From Sutcliffiella sp. FSL R7-0096 (lineage in GTDB: Bacteria > Bacillota > Bacilli > Bacillales > Bacillaceae_I), in the NCBI RefSeq assembly GCF_038595065.1, contig NZ_CP152003.1, forward strand, positions 786,001 to 850,000: a DNA stretch of 64,000 nucleotides, read 5' to 3'. Under the pieces are notes generated by a model. The model had not been told where the DNA came from, did not search any database, and was given only the letters and a program-made list of their open reading frames with translations. Shown here piece by piece: positions 54,923 through 63,684 of the stretch; position 1 is the first letter of the stretch, and every line of letters starts with the position of its first letter. The translations under genes were made by a program, and so were the position numbers.

Positions 54923-55069
54923 TTATAGCACTCTATCAATAATCTTCTCGAACTCATCACTCACAGATTTTCTATCATTCAGAATCTGCTCATTCTTAAA
55001 CGTGACGCTGCCTCTTGTTTTATCCAAGGTCAACTTATCCATCATGGAGGATAATGGATTTCTCCGCAA
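54923..55069 (-). CDS. Short hypothetical protein or gene remnant
   Basis: 48 aa from TTG at 55069 with TAGGAG five bases upstream. Reads RRNPLSSMMDKLTLDKTR, then SVTFKNEQILNDRKSV and EKIIDRVL. It is soluble, charged and protein-like, and ends 4 bases from a strong terminator. It could be a small gene or the last part of a decayed one. No family is recognised. The flanking intergenic DNA (54761-54883 and 55070-55260) shows nothing else clear. Confidence 0.45.
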   Translation of the reverse strand: MRRNPLSSMMDKLTLDKTRGSVTFKNEQILNDRKSVSDEFEKIIDRVL

Positions 55070-55260
55070 CTTATCTCCTATACTAATTAGTACGATACAC
55101 TCTAAAAGGTAAAAATGAAATGAATACAGTTAATTGAACATTTAAAAGTGATTTTATCAATTTCCAATTTTTTCAGTATAACTTCAGCTTGTAATGCCAA
55201 ACTATTTATAGGGTAATTTTTCCTGTATTCCTTAATAAATTGAATGGGGTGTTAAGTAAG

Positions 55261-57387
55261 TTGAGGAAAAAAGAGCAATCAAGAAATTTAGAAAATAAAA
55301 AGGATGAACAGCTGGAAGACTATCGGGTTGATCACAAGGATACAAAGTTGACGACAGATCAGGGAGTGAAGGTTTCGAGTACGGTGGACTCGTTGAAGGC
55401 CGGTGACAGGGGACCGACACTGATGGAGGATTTCCATTTTAGGGAGAAGATGACGCATTTTGACCATGAGCGTATTCCTGAGCGCGTGGTTCATGCGAGA
55501 GGATTTGGTGCCCATGGTTATTTCCAGGTGTACGAGCCTATGACAGAACTGACCAAGGCAGGATTTTTACAGGATCCTTCCGTTAAAACTCCTGTATTCG
55601 TGAGGTTTTCAACGGTTGTAGGTTCCCGTGGTTCAGCTGATACGGTTCGGGATGTCCGGGGATTTGCCACAAAGTTTTATACAGAAGAAGGGAACTATGA
55701 TTTGGTGGCTAACAATATGCCCGTTTTCTTCATTCAGGACGCGATAAAGTTTCCAGATGTGGTACATGCGATCAAGCCGGAGCCTGATAATGAAATACCT
55801 CAAGCCTCCGCTGCCCATGATACGTTTTGGGATTGGGTGGTCAATAACACAGAATGTGCCCACATGATTATGTGGCTGCTCTCAGACAGAGGGATTCCAC
55901 GGAGCTTCCGGATGATGGAGGGCTTTGGGGTACATAGCTTCCGCTTTGTTAACGAACAAGGAAAGGCACGTTTTATAAAATTCCACTGGAAGCCATTGCT
56001 TGGTGTTCATTCCCTTACATGGGACGAAGCGCAAAAGCTTGCGGGCAAGGATCCGGACTATCTTCGCCGCGACCTTTGGGATGCAATTAACAAAGGGGAA
56101 TATCCTGAGTATGAATTCGGCGTGCAAATCTTGGAAGAGGAAGACGAGTTTAAATTCGACTTCGATATTCTCGATCCCACGAAGATATGGCCTGAAGAGC
56201 TAGTCCCTGTGAAAATTATCGGAAAGATGACGTTGAACCGGAATCAGGATAATTTTTTTGCGGAAACGGAACAAGTGGCCTTTCACACAGGGAATGTCGT
56301 GCCAGGAATTGATTTTACGAATGATCCGTTGTTGCAGGGCCGTCTGTTTTCTTATACAGATACTCAGCTACTCCGGCTGGGTGGTCCGAACTTCCACGAG
56401 ATTCCGATCAACCGTCCGATAGCGCCGATCCATAATAATCAGAGAGATGGATTCCACCGGATGACCATTGATCGTGGAAAAGTGAGCTACACAAAGAATT
56501 CGCTTCAAGGCAACACGCCGGATGTCGATAAGGAGAAGGGGTTTGTTCACTATGCCGAGAAAGTGGAGGGGCATAAAATCCGAAATCGTAGCGAAAGCTT
56601 CAATGATCATTATTCGCAAGCGACCCTTTTCTGGAATAGCATGTCTGACTATGAGAAGCAGCATATTATTAAAGCGTTCCACTTTGAGGTCGGAAGTGTA
56701 AAAGATAAAACGATCAAGCAGCGTGTGGTGGAGATGTTCAACAATGTGGATGGTCAACTGGCAACTGAAATTGCCAAAGGGGTAGGGGTTGCACCTCCAA
56801 CCGCTGTTGGTGGTACCGGTGTGACTGCTGCATCCCCTGCTGTGAGCCAGGCAAATACGATTATGGGGGCAAGAACAAGGAAAGTGGCCATTCTGGCCTT
56901 TGATGGGTTTGCCCTGAATGAACTACAGCAGGTTCAAGCCGCATTGCAAACTGCCGGAATACATGTGGATATAATCAGCAAGAACCTTGGAATGATCCAA
57001 AGCGCAAACAATCAGGAAGTCGAAGTCAACAAGAACTACGCCACTAGCGGAGCGATCATGTATGATGCCGTCTATATCGCCGGTGGTCAGCAATCGGTTG
57101 ATAACCTGATGATGCATAAAGAGGCAAAAAACTTCATTAATGATGCATTTGTTCATGCCAAACCTATCGGAGCGACAAATGAAGCAGTTGACCTCCTAGC
57201 AGTAACCGACATAAAGAACATTACTCTTGCGGATAAGGAAAGCAAAGGAGCGGTGTCTGCAGACATGGGAATCGTGACTGCACGTAATATGAATGACCTG
57301 GCAGGGTTTACTGAGGCTTTCGTATCCGCGATTGCCCAACACCGCCATTGGATGCGGGAAAGTCTGGACGGGAAAATGTCAGGATAA
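55261..57387 (+). CDS. katE: Large-subunit (clade 2) haem catalase with C-terminal DJ-1/PfpI-like domain
   Basis: About 708 aa, decomposing hydrogen peroxide. TTG at 55261 is chosen because GGGGTG lies nine bases upstream; TTG at 55240 is possible. The catalytic His is in ERVVHARGFGAHGYF, the distal Asn in NNMPVFFIQDAIKFPD, and the haem-ligand Tyr in GRLFSYTDTQLLRLGGPNF. Residues about 540-700 form the flavodoxin/DJ-1-like domain typical of large catalases (KVAILAFDGFALNELQQV; YDAVYIAGGQQSVDNLM). The length fits the HPII/KatE class. In Bacillus such enzymes are often general-stress or spore proteins; I did not find a convincing sigma-B site. Confidence 0.93.
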   Translation: MRKKEQSRNLENKKDEQLEDYRVDHKDTKLTTDQGVKVSSTVDSLKAGDRGPTLMEDFHFREKMTHFDHERIPERVVHARGFGAHGYFQVYEPMTELTKAGFLQDPSVKTPVFVRFSTVVGSRGSADTVRDVRGFATKFYTEEGNYDLVANNMPVFFIQDAIKFPDVVHAIKPEPDNEIPQASAAHDTFWDWVVNNTECAHMIMWLLSDRGIPRSFRMMEGFGVHSFRFVNEQGKARFIKFHWKPLLGVHSLTWDEAQKLAGKDPDYLRRDLWDAINKGEYPEYEFGVQILEEEDEFKFDFDILDPTKIWPEELVPVKIIGKMTLNRNQDNFFAETEQVAFHTGNVVPGIDFTNDPLLQGRLFSYTDTQLLRLGGPNFHEIPINRPIAPIHNNQRDGFHRMTIDRGKVSYTKNSLQGNTPDVDKEKGFVHYAEKVEGHKIRNRSESFNDHYSQATLFWNSMSDYEKQHIIKAFHFEVGSVKDKTIKQRVVEMFNNVDGQLATEIAKGVGVAPPTAVGGTGVTAASPAVSQANTIMGARTRKVAILAFDGFALNELQQVQAALQTAGIHVDIISKNLGMIQSANNQEVEVNKNYATSGAIMYDAVYIAGGQQSVDNLMMHKEAKNFINDAFVHAKPIGATNEAVDLLAVTDIKNITLADKESKGAVSADMGIVTARNMNDLAGFTEAFVSAIAQHRHWMRESLDGKMSG

Positions 57388-57413
57388 AGATAAAGTTGAA
57401 CGAAGAAAAACAC

Positions 57414-57455
57414 AAGGACGGATCTCTTGCTTAAGAGAGGCCGTTCTTTTTATTT
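57414..57455 (+). terminator. Rho-independent terminator after catalase
   Basis: AAGGACGG and CCGTTCTT with an inner CTCTT/AAGAG stem, then TTTTT. Confidence 0.85.
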
Positions 57456-57484
57456 TGTGATATTACTATTTTTAATAAATTACT

Positions 57485-57513
57485 TTGACACACACAGTAA
57501 TGTGTTGTAAATT
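57485..57513 (+). promoter_or_regulatory. Sigma-A promoter with palindromic spacer upstream of padR
   Basis: TTGACA (57485-57490), 17 bases, TAAATT (57508-57513). The spacer contains ACACA...TGTGT symmetry (about 57490-57505), a likely PadR autoregulatory operator. Confidence 0.6.
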
Positions 57514-57534
57514 AATAACAGGAGGTGATGTAAT

Positions 57535-57894
57535 GTGGTCAATAAAATATCAACAGATCTGATACGAGGACACACGGATACCATTATTCTGAATGTCTTG
57601 CGCCAAGGGGACAGCTACGGCTATCAGATCTACAAGACCATCATCGAACTGAGTAAAAACCAGTATGAACTGAAAGAGGCAACCCTTTATACGGCTTTTC
57701 GGCGCCTTGAGAAGGAAGGATCTATTGCTTCTTATTGGGGAGATGAAACGCAAGGCGGGCGGAGGAAGTACTACAAGCTTACCGAAGACGGCAGAGCACG
57801 CTATGATCGATACAAGGAAGAATGGAAATTTGCAAAAGAGATATTACATTACTTAATAGAGGGAGGAATCGAAATTGATGAGAAACCAGAGTGA
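57535..57894 (+). CDS. PadR-family transcriptional regulator
   Basis: 119 aa from GTG at 57535 with GGAGGTG seven bases upstream. Classic PadR_N domain: RGHTDTIILNVLRQGDSYGY, YELKEATLYTAFRRLEKEG, GGRRKYYKLTEDG. Overlaps the following HAAS-membrane gene by 20 bases. PadR-HAAS pairs are a common Bacillus autoregulated module in which the membrane partner may sequester or signal to PadR. Confidence 0.92.
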   Translation: MVNKISTDLIRGHTDTIILNVLRQGDSYGYQIYKTIIELSKNQYELKEATLYTAFRRLEKEGSIASYWGDETQGGRRKYYKLTEDGRARYDRYKEEWKFAKEILHYLIEGGIEIDEKPE

Positions 57895-58543
57895 CTTGGA
57901 TAAGAAAATTCATGCATATGTGAATGGCCTGTTTTCCGGCGTAGGGGAAAGTCAGCAGTTATATGATCTAAAGGAGGAGCTGGCAACCAATCTGAAAGAA
58001 AAAATTGCGGACTATAAAAAAGAAGGAATGGATGAGTCGACTGCATTCAAAGAAGCAGTAAGTTCGATGGGGGACCTTAGCGGACTTGTGGATGATATGC
58101 GTGAAGTGGGTCAGAACAAAGCGAAGCAAGCGGTCTATTCGTCGATGACAGAAAGAATAGCTGTCGCCGGATTGATTACGGGAATTTTGCTAATTATATT
58201 CGGGGTATTAACATCTGCCATGTTGTTTTTCATGGGTCTGCAATTGGAAACTGTCACAGGTACTGCGATATTCGCCGTTTTTGGGATTGCGATCATTACG
58301 TATAGTATGCTTACAAGAGAAACGAGTAAGAAGTATGGGATGAATAAGGTACGGGCTATTTTTTATGCTGTTGCAATAGGGTTGATCGCTTTTAGCCTGT
58401 ATGTGGCATTCACTTCAGGATTTGCGACTGGCGAGGTGTATATCGCTATCAGTTCCTTCATGATTTTCTTTATCATCGGACTCGGACTATGGTTAGGGCT
58501 TTTATTTACGGGAACGGACCGCAGGAAGATGGTGTCGAGGTAG
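57875..58543 (+). CDS. HAAS-domain membrane protein (PadR partner)
   Basis: 222 aa from TTG at 57875 (ATG at 57878 is next); GGAGG lies eight bases upstream of the TTG. Residues about 1-75 are a HAAS/permease-prefix helical domain (YDLKEELATNLKEKIADYK; DESTAFKEAVSSMGDL). Four to five membrane helices follow. Function beyond partnership with PadR is not known. Confidence 0.82.
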   Translation: MMRNQSDLDKKIHAYVNGLFSGVGESQQLYDLKEELATNLKEKIADYKKEGMDESTAFKEAVSSMGDLSGLVDDMREVGQNKAKQAVYSSMTERIAVAGLITGILLIIFGVLTSAMLFFMGLQLETVTGTAIFAVFGIAIITYSMLTRETSKKYGMNKVRAIFYAVAIGLIAFSLYVAFTSGFATGEVYIAISSFMIFFIIGLGLWLGLLFTGTDRRKMVSR

Positions 58544-58569
58544 TGATTTCACGAGTAATCTGGACAAAA

Positions 58570-58612
58570 GAAAACCACCTTATGCTTCGGTAAAAGAAAA
58601 AGGTGGCTTTCC
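58570..58612. terminator. Bidirectional terminator
   Basis: AACCACCTT and AAGGTGGCTT arms lie between the HAAS gene and the convergent bioY gene, with A-rich and T-rich flanks. Confidence 0.65.
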
Positions 58613-58693
58613 TACTAAGATTGAATCGGAGAGAGAGGTGTTGGCGCACTTCTCTCTTTTTTAATATACCCCAGAGTGTTAGATGCACCTAGC

Positions 58694-59263
58694 TTAGGCA
58701 GCCACATCCCCTTTAACCTGTAAAAGGTTCGCCTGCTTCAGACGCCTTCTTACGGTTATACCTATCCAGCTTGCCAAGAATGCTTTAATCAGACCCACCA
58801 CAATAAAAGGATAGACCCCGAATTTTAATGCATCTGCCCATGTCATAGCCATCACCATTTTTAACTGGATGGTTCCTGCAACTAAGGTAATGATCATTCC
58901 AACGGTGTTTGCGATCATGGCCCATTTTAAGGTGAAAGATGTTTTCTCCAAAATGTACCCAGTAAAGAAAGCTGCTAGGATAAAGCCGAATATGTAACCA
59001 CCAGTTGGACCGACGAGCACACCAGCTCCGCCCTTCATTTCAGCAAACACCGGCAAGCCGACAGCTCCAAGAAGAACGTAACAGACCATCGACATTGCTC
59101 CGTATCTGCTTCCGAGGATGGTTGCCGCAAGCCCCACCGCAAGGGTTTGCCCGCTGATCGGTACAAGCGGTAATGGGATTTCCATTTGTGCCAGCACTGC
59201 CGTGATGGCGGCGAACATTGCACATAATATAAGCCATCTTAGTCTTTCGTTTTTTGCGTTCAT
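58694..59263 (-). CDS. bioY: Biotin transporter substrate-binding membrane subunit BioY
   Basis: 189 aa with six membrane helices; S component of a biotin ECF-type importer. Family motifs are LPLVPISGQTLAVGLAATIL, GAGVLVGPTGGYIFGF and YPFIVVGLIKAFLA. AGGAGG lies upstream of ATG. It stands alone, so it would use the shared energising module from elsewhere or act alone. A BirA operator lies at its promoter. Confidence 0.94.
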   Translation of the reverse strand: MNAKNERLRWLILCAMFAAITAVLAQMEIPLPLVPISGQTLAVGLAATILGSRYGAMSMVCYVLLGAVGLPVFAEMKGGAGVLVGPTGGYIFGFILAAFFTGYILEKTSFTLKWAMIANTVGMIITLVAGTIQLKMVMAMTWADALKFGVYPFIVVGLIKAFLASWIGITVRRRLKQANLLQVKGDVAA

Positions 59264-59281
59264 TTGATGTTCCTCCTGATT

Positions 59282-59310
59282 TGTTAACTTAGTTTATAAT
59301 TAAGTTTACA
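59282..59310 (-). promoter_or_regulatory. BirA operator of bioY
   Basis: TGTTAAC (59282-59288), 15 bases, GTTTACA (59304-59310): this fits the Firmicute BirA box TGTTAAC-N15-GTTAACA with one mismatch. It places bioY under biotin repression. Confidence 0.75.
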
Positions 59311-59411
59311 TAAACTTTTGGATAATGAAAAGGCTTTTTAATCCATTCTATTAAAGGATTTTATTGAAATACATAGAATTTGTTACCACATAAACCTTAA
59401 AGGAGGAAGAA

Positions 59412-59798
59412 ATGATGATCACTAAACTCGGCCAAATCATGCTTTATGTTAATGACCAGGATGAAGCAGTTAAGTTCTGGACGGAAAAAGTAGGGTTCCA
59501 TGTTATTTCAGAAGAAGACAATGGGGAAGGGATGAGATGGATTGAAATAGCAGCCTCTAAGGAATCGGAAACAAGCATCATCATTCATAATAAGGAGTTT
59601 GTTGCTAAAATGTCACCAGGCCTTAACCTGGGTACACCTTCTTTGATGTTTTTCGCGGAGGATCTTGAAGGGCTATATGGAGATTTGACGGGAAAAAATG
59701 TAACGGTTGGCGAGATGGTGAATATGCCTTCCGGAAAGGTGTTTAATTTTGCCGATGGGGAAGGGAATTATTTTGCGGTGATGGAGAAAGGAAAATAA
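59412..59798 (+). CDS. VOC-superfamily (glyoxalase/bleomycin-resistance-like) protein
   Basis: 128 aa; AAAGGAGG lies before ATG. A single VOC domain: GQIMLYVNDQDEAVKFWTEK at the start, RWIEIAASKESETSIIIHN in the middle and FNFADGEGNYFAVMEKG at the end. The substrate is unknown. Confidence 0.88.
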   Translation: MMITKLGQIMLYVNDQDEAVKFWTEKVGFHVISEEDNGEGMRWIEIAASKESETSIIIHNKEFVAKMSPGLNLGTPSLMFFAEDLEGLYGDLTGKNVTVGEMVNMPSGKVFNFADGEGNYFAVMEKGK

Positions 59799-59909
59799 CA
59801 GTCGGCTTGATATGCCTGGCTCTAAACGGTCCTCAATGATAGCTCCTTGTTTTGTCACTACTCCTGCAGGGAAGATAAAACGATAACCTATTTTACAGGA
59901 GGAGTTCAA

Positions 59910-60692
59910 ATGGCTAAAACAATATTCATTACAGGAGCGGGAACCGGGCTTGGAAGAGGGGCTGCGTTAGGACTTGCGGAGAAAGGCCATAGAGTCATCG
60001 CAACGACGGAACTGACATCCCAAAAAACCGATTTGATGCGGGAAGTTGAGACCCGAGGGCTGGATATGGAAGTGTTCAAGCTCGACATTACCAACCCTCT
60101 GGATTTGGAGCAGATGGAGAAATACGATTTTGACGTGTTTGTGGCGAATGCTGCAATCAATGAGGGAGGGCCGCTTGGGGAAGTGCCGATGGAAAGATTC
60201 CGCGCCCTTTTTGAAATCAATGTTTTCGCGACCCTTGAAACTGCCCAGATTGCTGCAAGGAAGCTGGTGAAAAGGGGAAGTGGAAAGATAGTCTTCATGA
60301 GTTCCATGGCGGGCATTTCCGCGACTCCATATGTGGGTCCTTACACGGCAACCAAGCATGCATTGGAAGGCATCGCGCAGACAATGAAATCGGAGCTGGA
60401 AGAGTTCGGGGTAAAAGTGGCGACAATCAATCCAGGGCCATACGCCACTGGCTTCAATAAACGAGCTGCTGAGGAAAAGTGGAAATGGTTTGATGAAGAA
60501 AAGCATTTTACAAGAAAAGCAGATATGAAAGAGCAGGAAGAGCAGTTGAAAGAGTTCCATCCTGAAGATATGATCGAAAAGATGGTGGAAATCATTCCGG
60601 CTGATGACCATAAGTTCCGTACCGTTTATCCTGAGGAAACGGAGAAGCAGTTGAAAGAGACGGAGCGAGAGCGATGGGATATGAGAATATAA
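59910..60692 (+). CDS. Short-chain dehydrogenase/reductase (SDR)
   Basis: 260 aa; ATG at 59910 with AGGAGG seven bases upstream. NAD(P)-binding TGAGTGLGRGAALGL, the structural VANAAINEG, and the catalytic Ser-Tyr-Lys in VFMSSMAGISA and YTATKHALEG. Classical SDR of unknown substrate. Independent of the upstream VOC gene by spacing (111 bases). Confidence 0.9.
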   Translation: MAKTIFITGAGTGLGRGAALGLAEKGHRVIATTELTSQKTDLMREVETRGLDMEVFKLDITNPLDLEQMEKYDFDVFVANAAINEGGPLGEVPMERFRALFEINVFATLETAQIAARKLVKRGSGKIVFMSSMAGISATPYVGPYTATKHALEGIAQTMKSELEEFGVKVATINPGPYATGFNKRAAEEKWKWFDEEKHFTRKADMKEQEEQLKEFHPEDMIEKMVEIIPADDHKFRTVYPEETEKQLKETERERWDMRI

Positions 60693-60714
60693 ATAGAGAA
60701 TGTAGAAACCGGTG

Positions 60715-60746
60715 ACCTTCATTCCAGGAGGTCGCCGGTTTTTTTA
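60715..60746 (+). terminator. Rho-independent terminator
   Basis: AAACCGGTGACCT and AGGTCGCCGGTTT (one mismatch) followed by T residues. Confidence 0.9.
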
Positions 60747-60847
60747 CATCTATTGAATAAATATAGAGTATTTAAAGTTATTATAGGGATGGTTCTTCTG
60801 CTTCTAATTGGGTTGTGGGAGTGCCATCCTATTATTTTTCCTTTTTT

Positions 60848-60875
60848 TAAAACTTTTTCGAAGTTCGAGCGTCTA
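60848..60875 (+). promoter_or_regulatory. Putative ECF-dependent promoter
   Basis: TAAAAC (60848-60853), 16 bases, CGTCTA (60870-60875), 33 bases before the sigma start. It fits AAC-N16-CGTC and suggests autoregulation. Confidence 0.55.
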
Positions 60876-60907
60876 TACAGTGTCAAAAAAATGAGGGGGA
60901 AAACCTG

Positions 60908-61435
60908 GTGTCATTTTATAAAGAAAATGAGATAGAGGAATGGTATAGCCAATACCATCAGACTATCTTCAAATATATTATTCTCATGGTCAAAGACAGT
61001 CAGCAGGCAGAGGATTTGACGCAAGAGACTTTTTTAAGGGCATATAAGCACCATCATACATTTAAAAGGGATTCTTCACCGAAGACATGGCTATTCAAAA
61101 TCGCACATAACACTACTGTCGATTATATCCGTAAAATGAAGCCGATTAGGTTATTCCATCAAGTATTTAACAAGGAACTGACAACATCAACAGAGGATAT
61201 CGTCATCCTTAAAGAGAATTCCCGAGAACTTTACGAGGCTCTAAGTAATATGAAAGCTACATATAAGCAGGTAATCATTCTTAGGAAGATCAAAGGATTT
61301 TCCATTGTGGAAACAGCTCATATCTTGGAATGGTCCGAAAGTAAAGTGAAGTCTACTTTGTTTCGGGCGATGCAGACCTTGGAGGAAAAAATGAAGGGGG
61401 AGGTAAAAGATGATGAAAAGCAGGTTGGAAGGTGA
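60908..61435 (+). CDS. ECF-type RNA polymerase sigma factor
   Basis: 175 aa from GTG with GAGGGGG eight bases upstream. Region 2: QQAEDLTQETFLRAYKHHHT and KTWLFKIAHNTTVDYI. Region 4: KQVIILRKIKGFSIVETAHI and WSESKVKSTLFRAM. It overlaps the next membrane-protein gene by 26 bases, the usual sigma/anti-sigma coupling. Clearly paralogous to the sigma factor at 62283. Confidence 0.9.
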   Translation: MSFYKENEIEEWYSQYHQTIFKYIILMVKDSQQAEDLTQETFLRAYKHHHTFKRDSSPKTWLFKIAHNTTVDYIRKMKPIRLFHQVFNKELTTSTEDIVILKENSRELYEALSNMKATYKQVIILRKIKGFSIVETAHILEWSESKVKSTLFRAMQTLEEKMKGEVKDDEKQVGR

Positions 61436-62141
61436 CTCCCGGTTGGAGCAATCATTGAAGAGATTGGAGCATGATTTGGAGTGGAATCAGGAGCGTGCCG
61501 GTTTGGTAAGAGATCAAATTGGGTGCAATATCCGAAGCATCAAAAAAAGGCGAGTTGCCTCAAAGTTTCTAATTGCCATTGCAACATTGTTACTGATGAT
61601 AAGTATTCCTGTTATCGTGATAGAAAAACAGGAAGTGTCTGTGAAAGAGGAAAATCTTTATCAAGCAGTTCCAAATACGGAGAAGAATGCTGAAACTAAA
61701 GGTATCGAATTTGACCCAATATTTCAAGTGTTTCCGATGAATGCAGAAGATTATATTGATGCCATCATTGGTGAGCCATTAATTACGGAGGATAGTATCT
61801 ATGGCGCTTACTTTTACCAGCTTGGTAATCGTTCTCCTGAATTACTTCATATTAACACTTATGAAAATGAGTATTCCATAGAACAAAGGATGGAAATGTT
61901 ATTACCACACCCGAAATTTCCATCAGCATCCTATGAATCTACAGAGATTCTAGTAGGGGATCACCGGGCAGTATTGACTGTTTCAAATCAAGAATATGGG
62001 GGAGTGAAACTAGACGTCGTAAGCGACAATTATGTATACAGTTTTTTCCCACCCTTTCAATTTAAGGATATGACAGACAAAGAGGCAGAGCAGCTGAAAA
62101 GGGATATAGTCGAACTTGCAAAGCTTTTACAGTTTAAATAA
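61410..62141 (+). CDS. Putative anti-sigma factor, single-pass membrane protein
   Basis: 243 aa. A cytoplasmic helical N-terminus (about 1-50), one membrane helix (FLIAIATLLLMISIPVIVI, about 53-71) and an extracellular domain of about 170 residues (VGDHRAVLTVSNQEYGGVKL). The topology and the overlap with the ECF sigma gene make an anti-sigma role likely. No zinc-binding HxxxCxxC motif is present, so it is not a ZAS-type factor. Confidence 0.68.
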   Translation: MMKSRLEGDSRLEQSLKRLEHDLEWNQERAGLVRDQIGCNIRSIKKRRVASKFLIAIATLLLMISIPVIVIEKQEVSVKEENLYQAVPNTEKNAETKGIEFDPIFQVFPMNAEDYIDAIIGEPLITEDSIYGAYFYQLGNRSPELLHINTYENEYSIEQRMEMLLPHPKFPSASYESTEILVGDHRAVLTVSNQEYGGVKLDVVSDNYVYSFFPPFQFKDMTDKEAEQLKRDIVELAKLLQFK

Positions 62142-62211
62142 AGGAAGATAAAGTTCCATTTGCTTTCTAGTGTAAACTAGAGTTGCAGGTGGACTTTTTT
62201 TGTAAAAGTGT

Positions 62212-62236
62212 AACCAAAGCACGTTCCTCACGTCCT
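62212..62236 (+). promoter_or_regulatory. Putative ECF-dependent promoter
   Basis: AAC (62212-62214, in GTAAC), 16 bases, CGTCCT (62231-62236), about 46 bases before the sigma start. Same pattern as at 60848. Confidence 0.5.
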
Positions 62237-62282
62237 TAAAGTAAGCAAATTTGCGATAGCTATAGAGAGATAGGTGAAATAC

Positions 62283-62816
62283 ATGGAGGGAGAATGGTCA
62301 ATTCGAAAGCTGAATGATTGGTATGAGCGGTATAGCGATGAGGTTTTTCGTTATGTTCTGATGATGACCGGTGATCCAGAGATGGCGAAGGACTTGACGC
62401 ATGATACGTATATCAAGGCTTATCAAGCAATAGATCGATTTAAAGGGGAGACAAGTGAAAGGAATTGGCTGTACCGGATTGCGCGGAATGCGACAATTGA
62501 TGAGTTTCGGAGGAGGAAGCCTTTTCGTTTTGTGGCAGATTCTTTTGTAGCTACTGCCATGCTTTCGACATCTGAATATTTACCCGAACAAGTGGCGCAA
62601 CAAGGCGAGTATGAGGCATACCTGTATCGTGCCCTGCAGCAATTGAAAAGATCATATCGGGAGGTCATTATTTTACGAAGAATAAAGGATTTGACGGTGC
62701 GGGAGACAGCAGAAATCCTGGGTTGGAGTGAAGGTAAGGTGAAGACCACTTTGCATAGAGCGTTGGAAGCCTTGAAGAAACAAATGCTGAAGGAGGGCTA
62801 TAACCATGACGCATGA
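62283..62816 (+). CDS. ECF-type RNA polymerase sigma factor
   Basis: 177 aa; ATG at 62283 follows AGGTGAAATAC. Region 2: PEMAKDLTHDTYIKAYQAID and RNWLYRIARNATIDEFRRRK. Region 4: REVIILRRIKDLTVRETAEI and WSEGKVKTTLHRALEAL. Overlaps the following membrane-protein gene by 11 bases. With 60908-62141 it forms a tandem pair of related sigma/anti-sigma operons. Confidence 0.9.
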   Translation: MEGEWSIRKLNDWYERYSDEVFRYVLMMTGDPEMAKDLTHDTYIKAYQAIDRFKGETSERNWLYRIARNATIDEFRRRKPFRFVADSFVATAMLSTSEYLPEQVAQQGEYEAYLYRALQQLKRSYREVIILRRIKDLTVRETAEILGWSEGKVKTTLHRALEALKKQMLKEGYNHDA

Positions 62817-63645
62817 GAAAGAGGAGAATCGCCTGGATCGGACATTGAAAGGGTACCAGGCAATTAAGTTGGATGATGAAGGGAAAAAGGAACTTCATGA
62901 AAGAGTGATGGGGTCGGTTAGGCAACCAGAGAAAAGACAACAAAGGAGATGGGATATGAGGCCGGTCGTTTCATTTATGTTAGCTGGGGTGTTATTGGTG
63001 ATAGGTGGGTACTTTCTTGCGACAGAGGTGATTTTTTCAGATACGGAAAAGAGCTTGACGGTGGAGGACGAGACTGAAACTGGTTTGGATGCTGGCAATG
63101 GAGGGGTGACTCCGTATACCAATTTAGAGAAAATTGCATCTGCCAAGCTAGGGACAGAGGTTCATATACCGTTTCATGCTGATGTTCCTTTAAAGGTGGC
63201 TACCATTATAAAAGACGGGTACATTATTGATGATGAAGCTCATATCGGCGAGCCAGTTTACGGAGTTTTCATTTATAGTACATTGGATGCTGGAGAAGAG
63301 GAAAAGGAGCAGTCAGATGAACTGGAGAAACGATATGGGGGCGTCTTTGGAGATATCATTTACGGTGAGCCATTGGTTGTTGATAAACACATGGTTAGTC
63401 TAAGCATCTTAAATGGAGATACCAATCATATAGATAATATCAATAGAATGTTGATTGGAGAAGAAAAGAGAATCGCCGGCAAAACTGTCTACTATAGTCA
63501 TAGAAAAGACTCTATACCAGATTCATTAAGGATAAGTTTCCGGGTCAATGACGATGTATATACATTCTATTTTAATACAAAAAGAGTGTCTGAAGACTAT
63601 GCGTATTCTTTTGTGGAGAAGTCGTTGAAGCAGATTCAGGAATGA
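62806..63645 (+). CDS. Putative anti-sigma factor, single-pass membrane protein
   Basis: 279 aa. Cytoplasmic N-terminus with charged helices, one membrane helix (VVSFMLAGVLLVIGGYFLAT, about 48-67) and a large extracellular domain (VYGVFIYSTLDAGEEEKEQS; RIAGKTVYYSHRKDS). It is coupled to the upstream ECF sigma gene. The layout parallels the 61410 protein, and both have GEPL motifs in the outer domain. Anti-sigma function is inferred from context. Confidence 0.68.
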   Translation: MTHEKEENRLDRTLKGYQAIKLDDEGKKELHERVMGSVRQPEKRQQRRWDMRPVVSFMLAGVLLVIGGYFLATEVIFSDTEKSLTVEDETETGLDAGNGGVTPYTNLEKIASAKLGTEVHIPFHADVPLKVATIIKDGYIIDDEAHIGEPVYGVFIYSTLDAGEEEKEQSDELEKRYGGVFGDIIYGEPLVVDKHMVSLSILNGDTNHIDNINRMLIGEEKRIAGKTVYYSHRKDSIPDSLRISFRVNDDVYTFYFNTKRVSEDYAYSFVEKSLKQIQE

Positions 63646-63684
63646 GGGAAGGACGGCTCCATTATGATTTCTAACTTTTGTAGG

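Noticed and set aside
55190-55240. Sigma-B promoter upstream of the catalase (GGGTAA at 55211)
   Set aside because: No GTTT-type -35 at the required 12-15 base spacing.
59967-60722. 251-aa frame on the minus strand
   Set aside because: Antisense to the SDR gene with intact catalytic motifs; composition is unlike a real protein.
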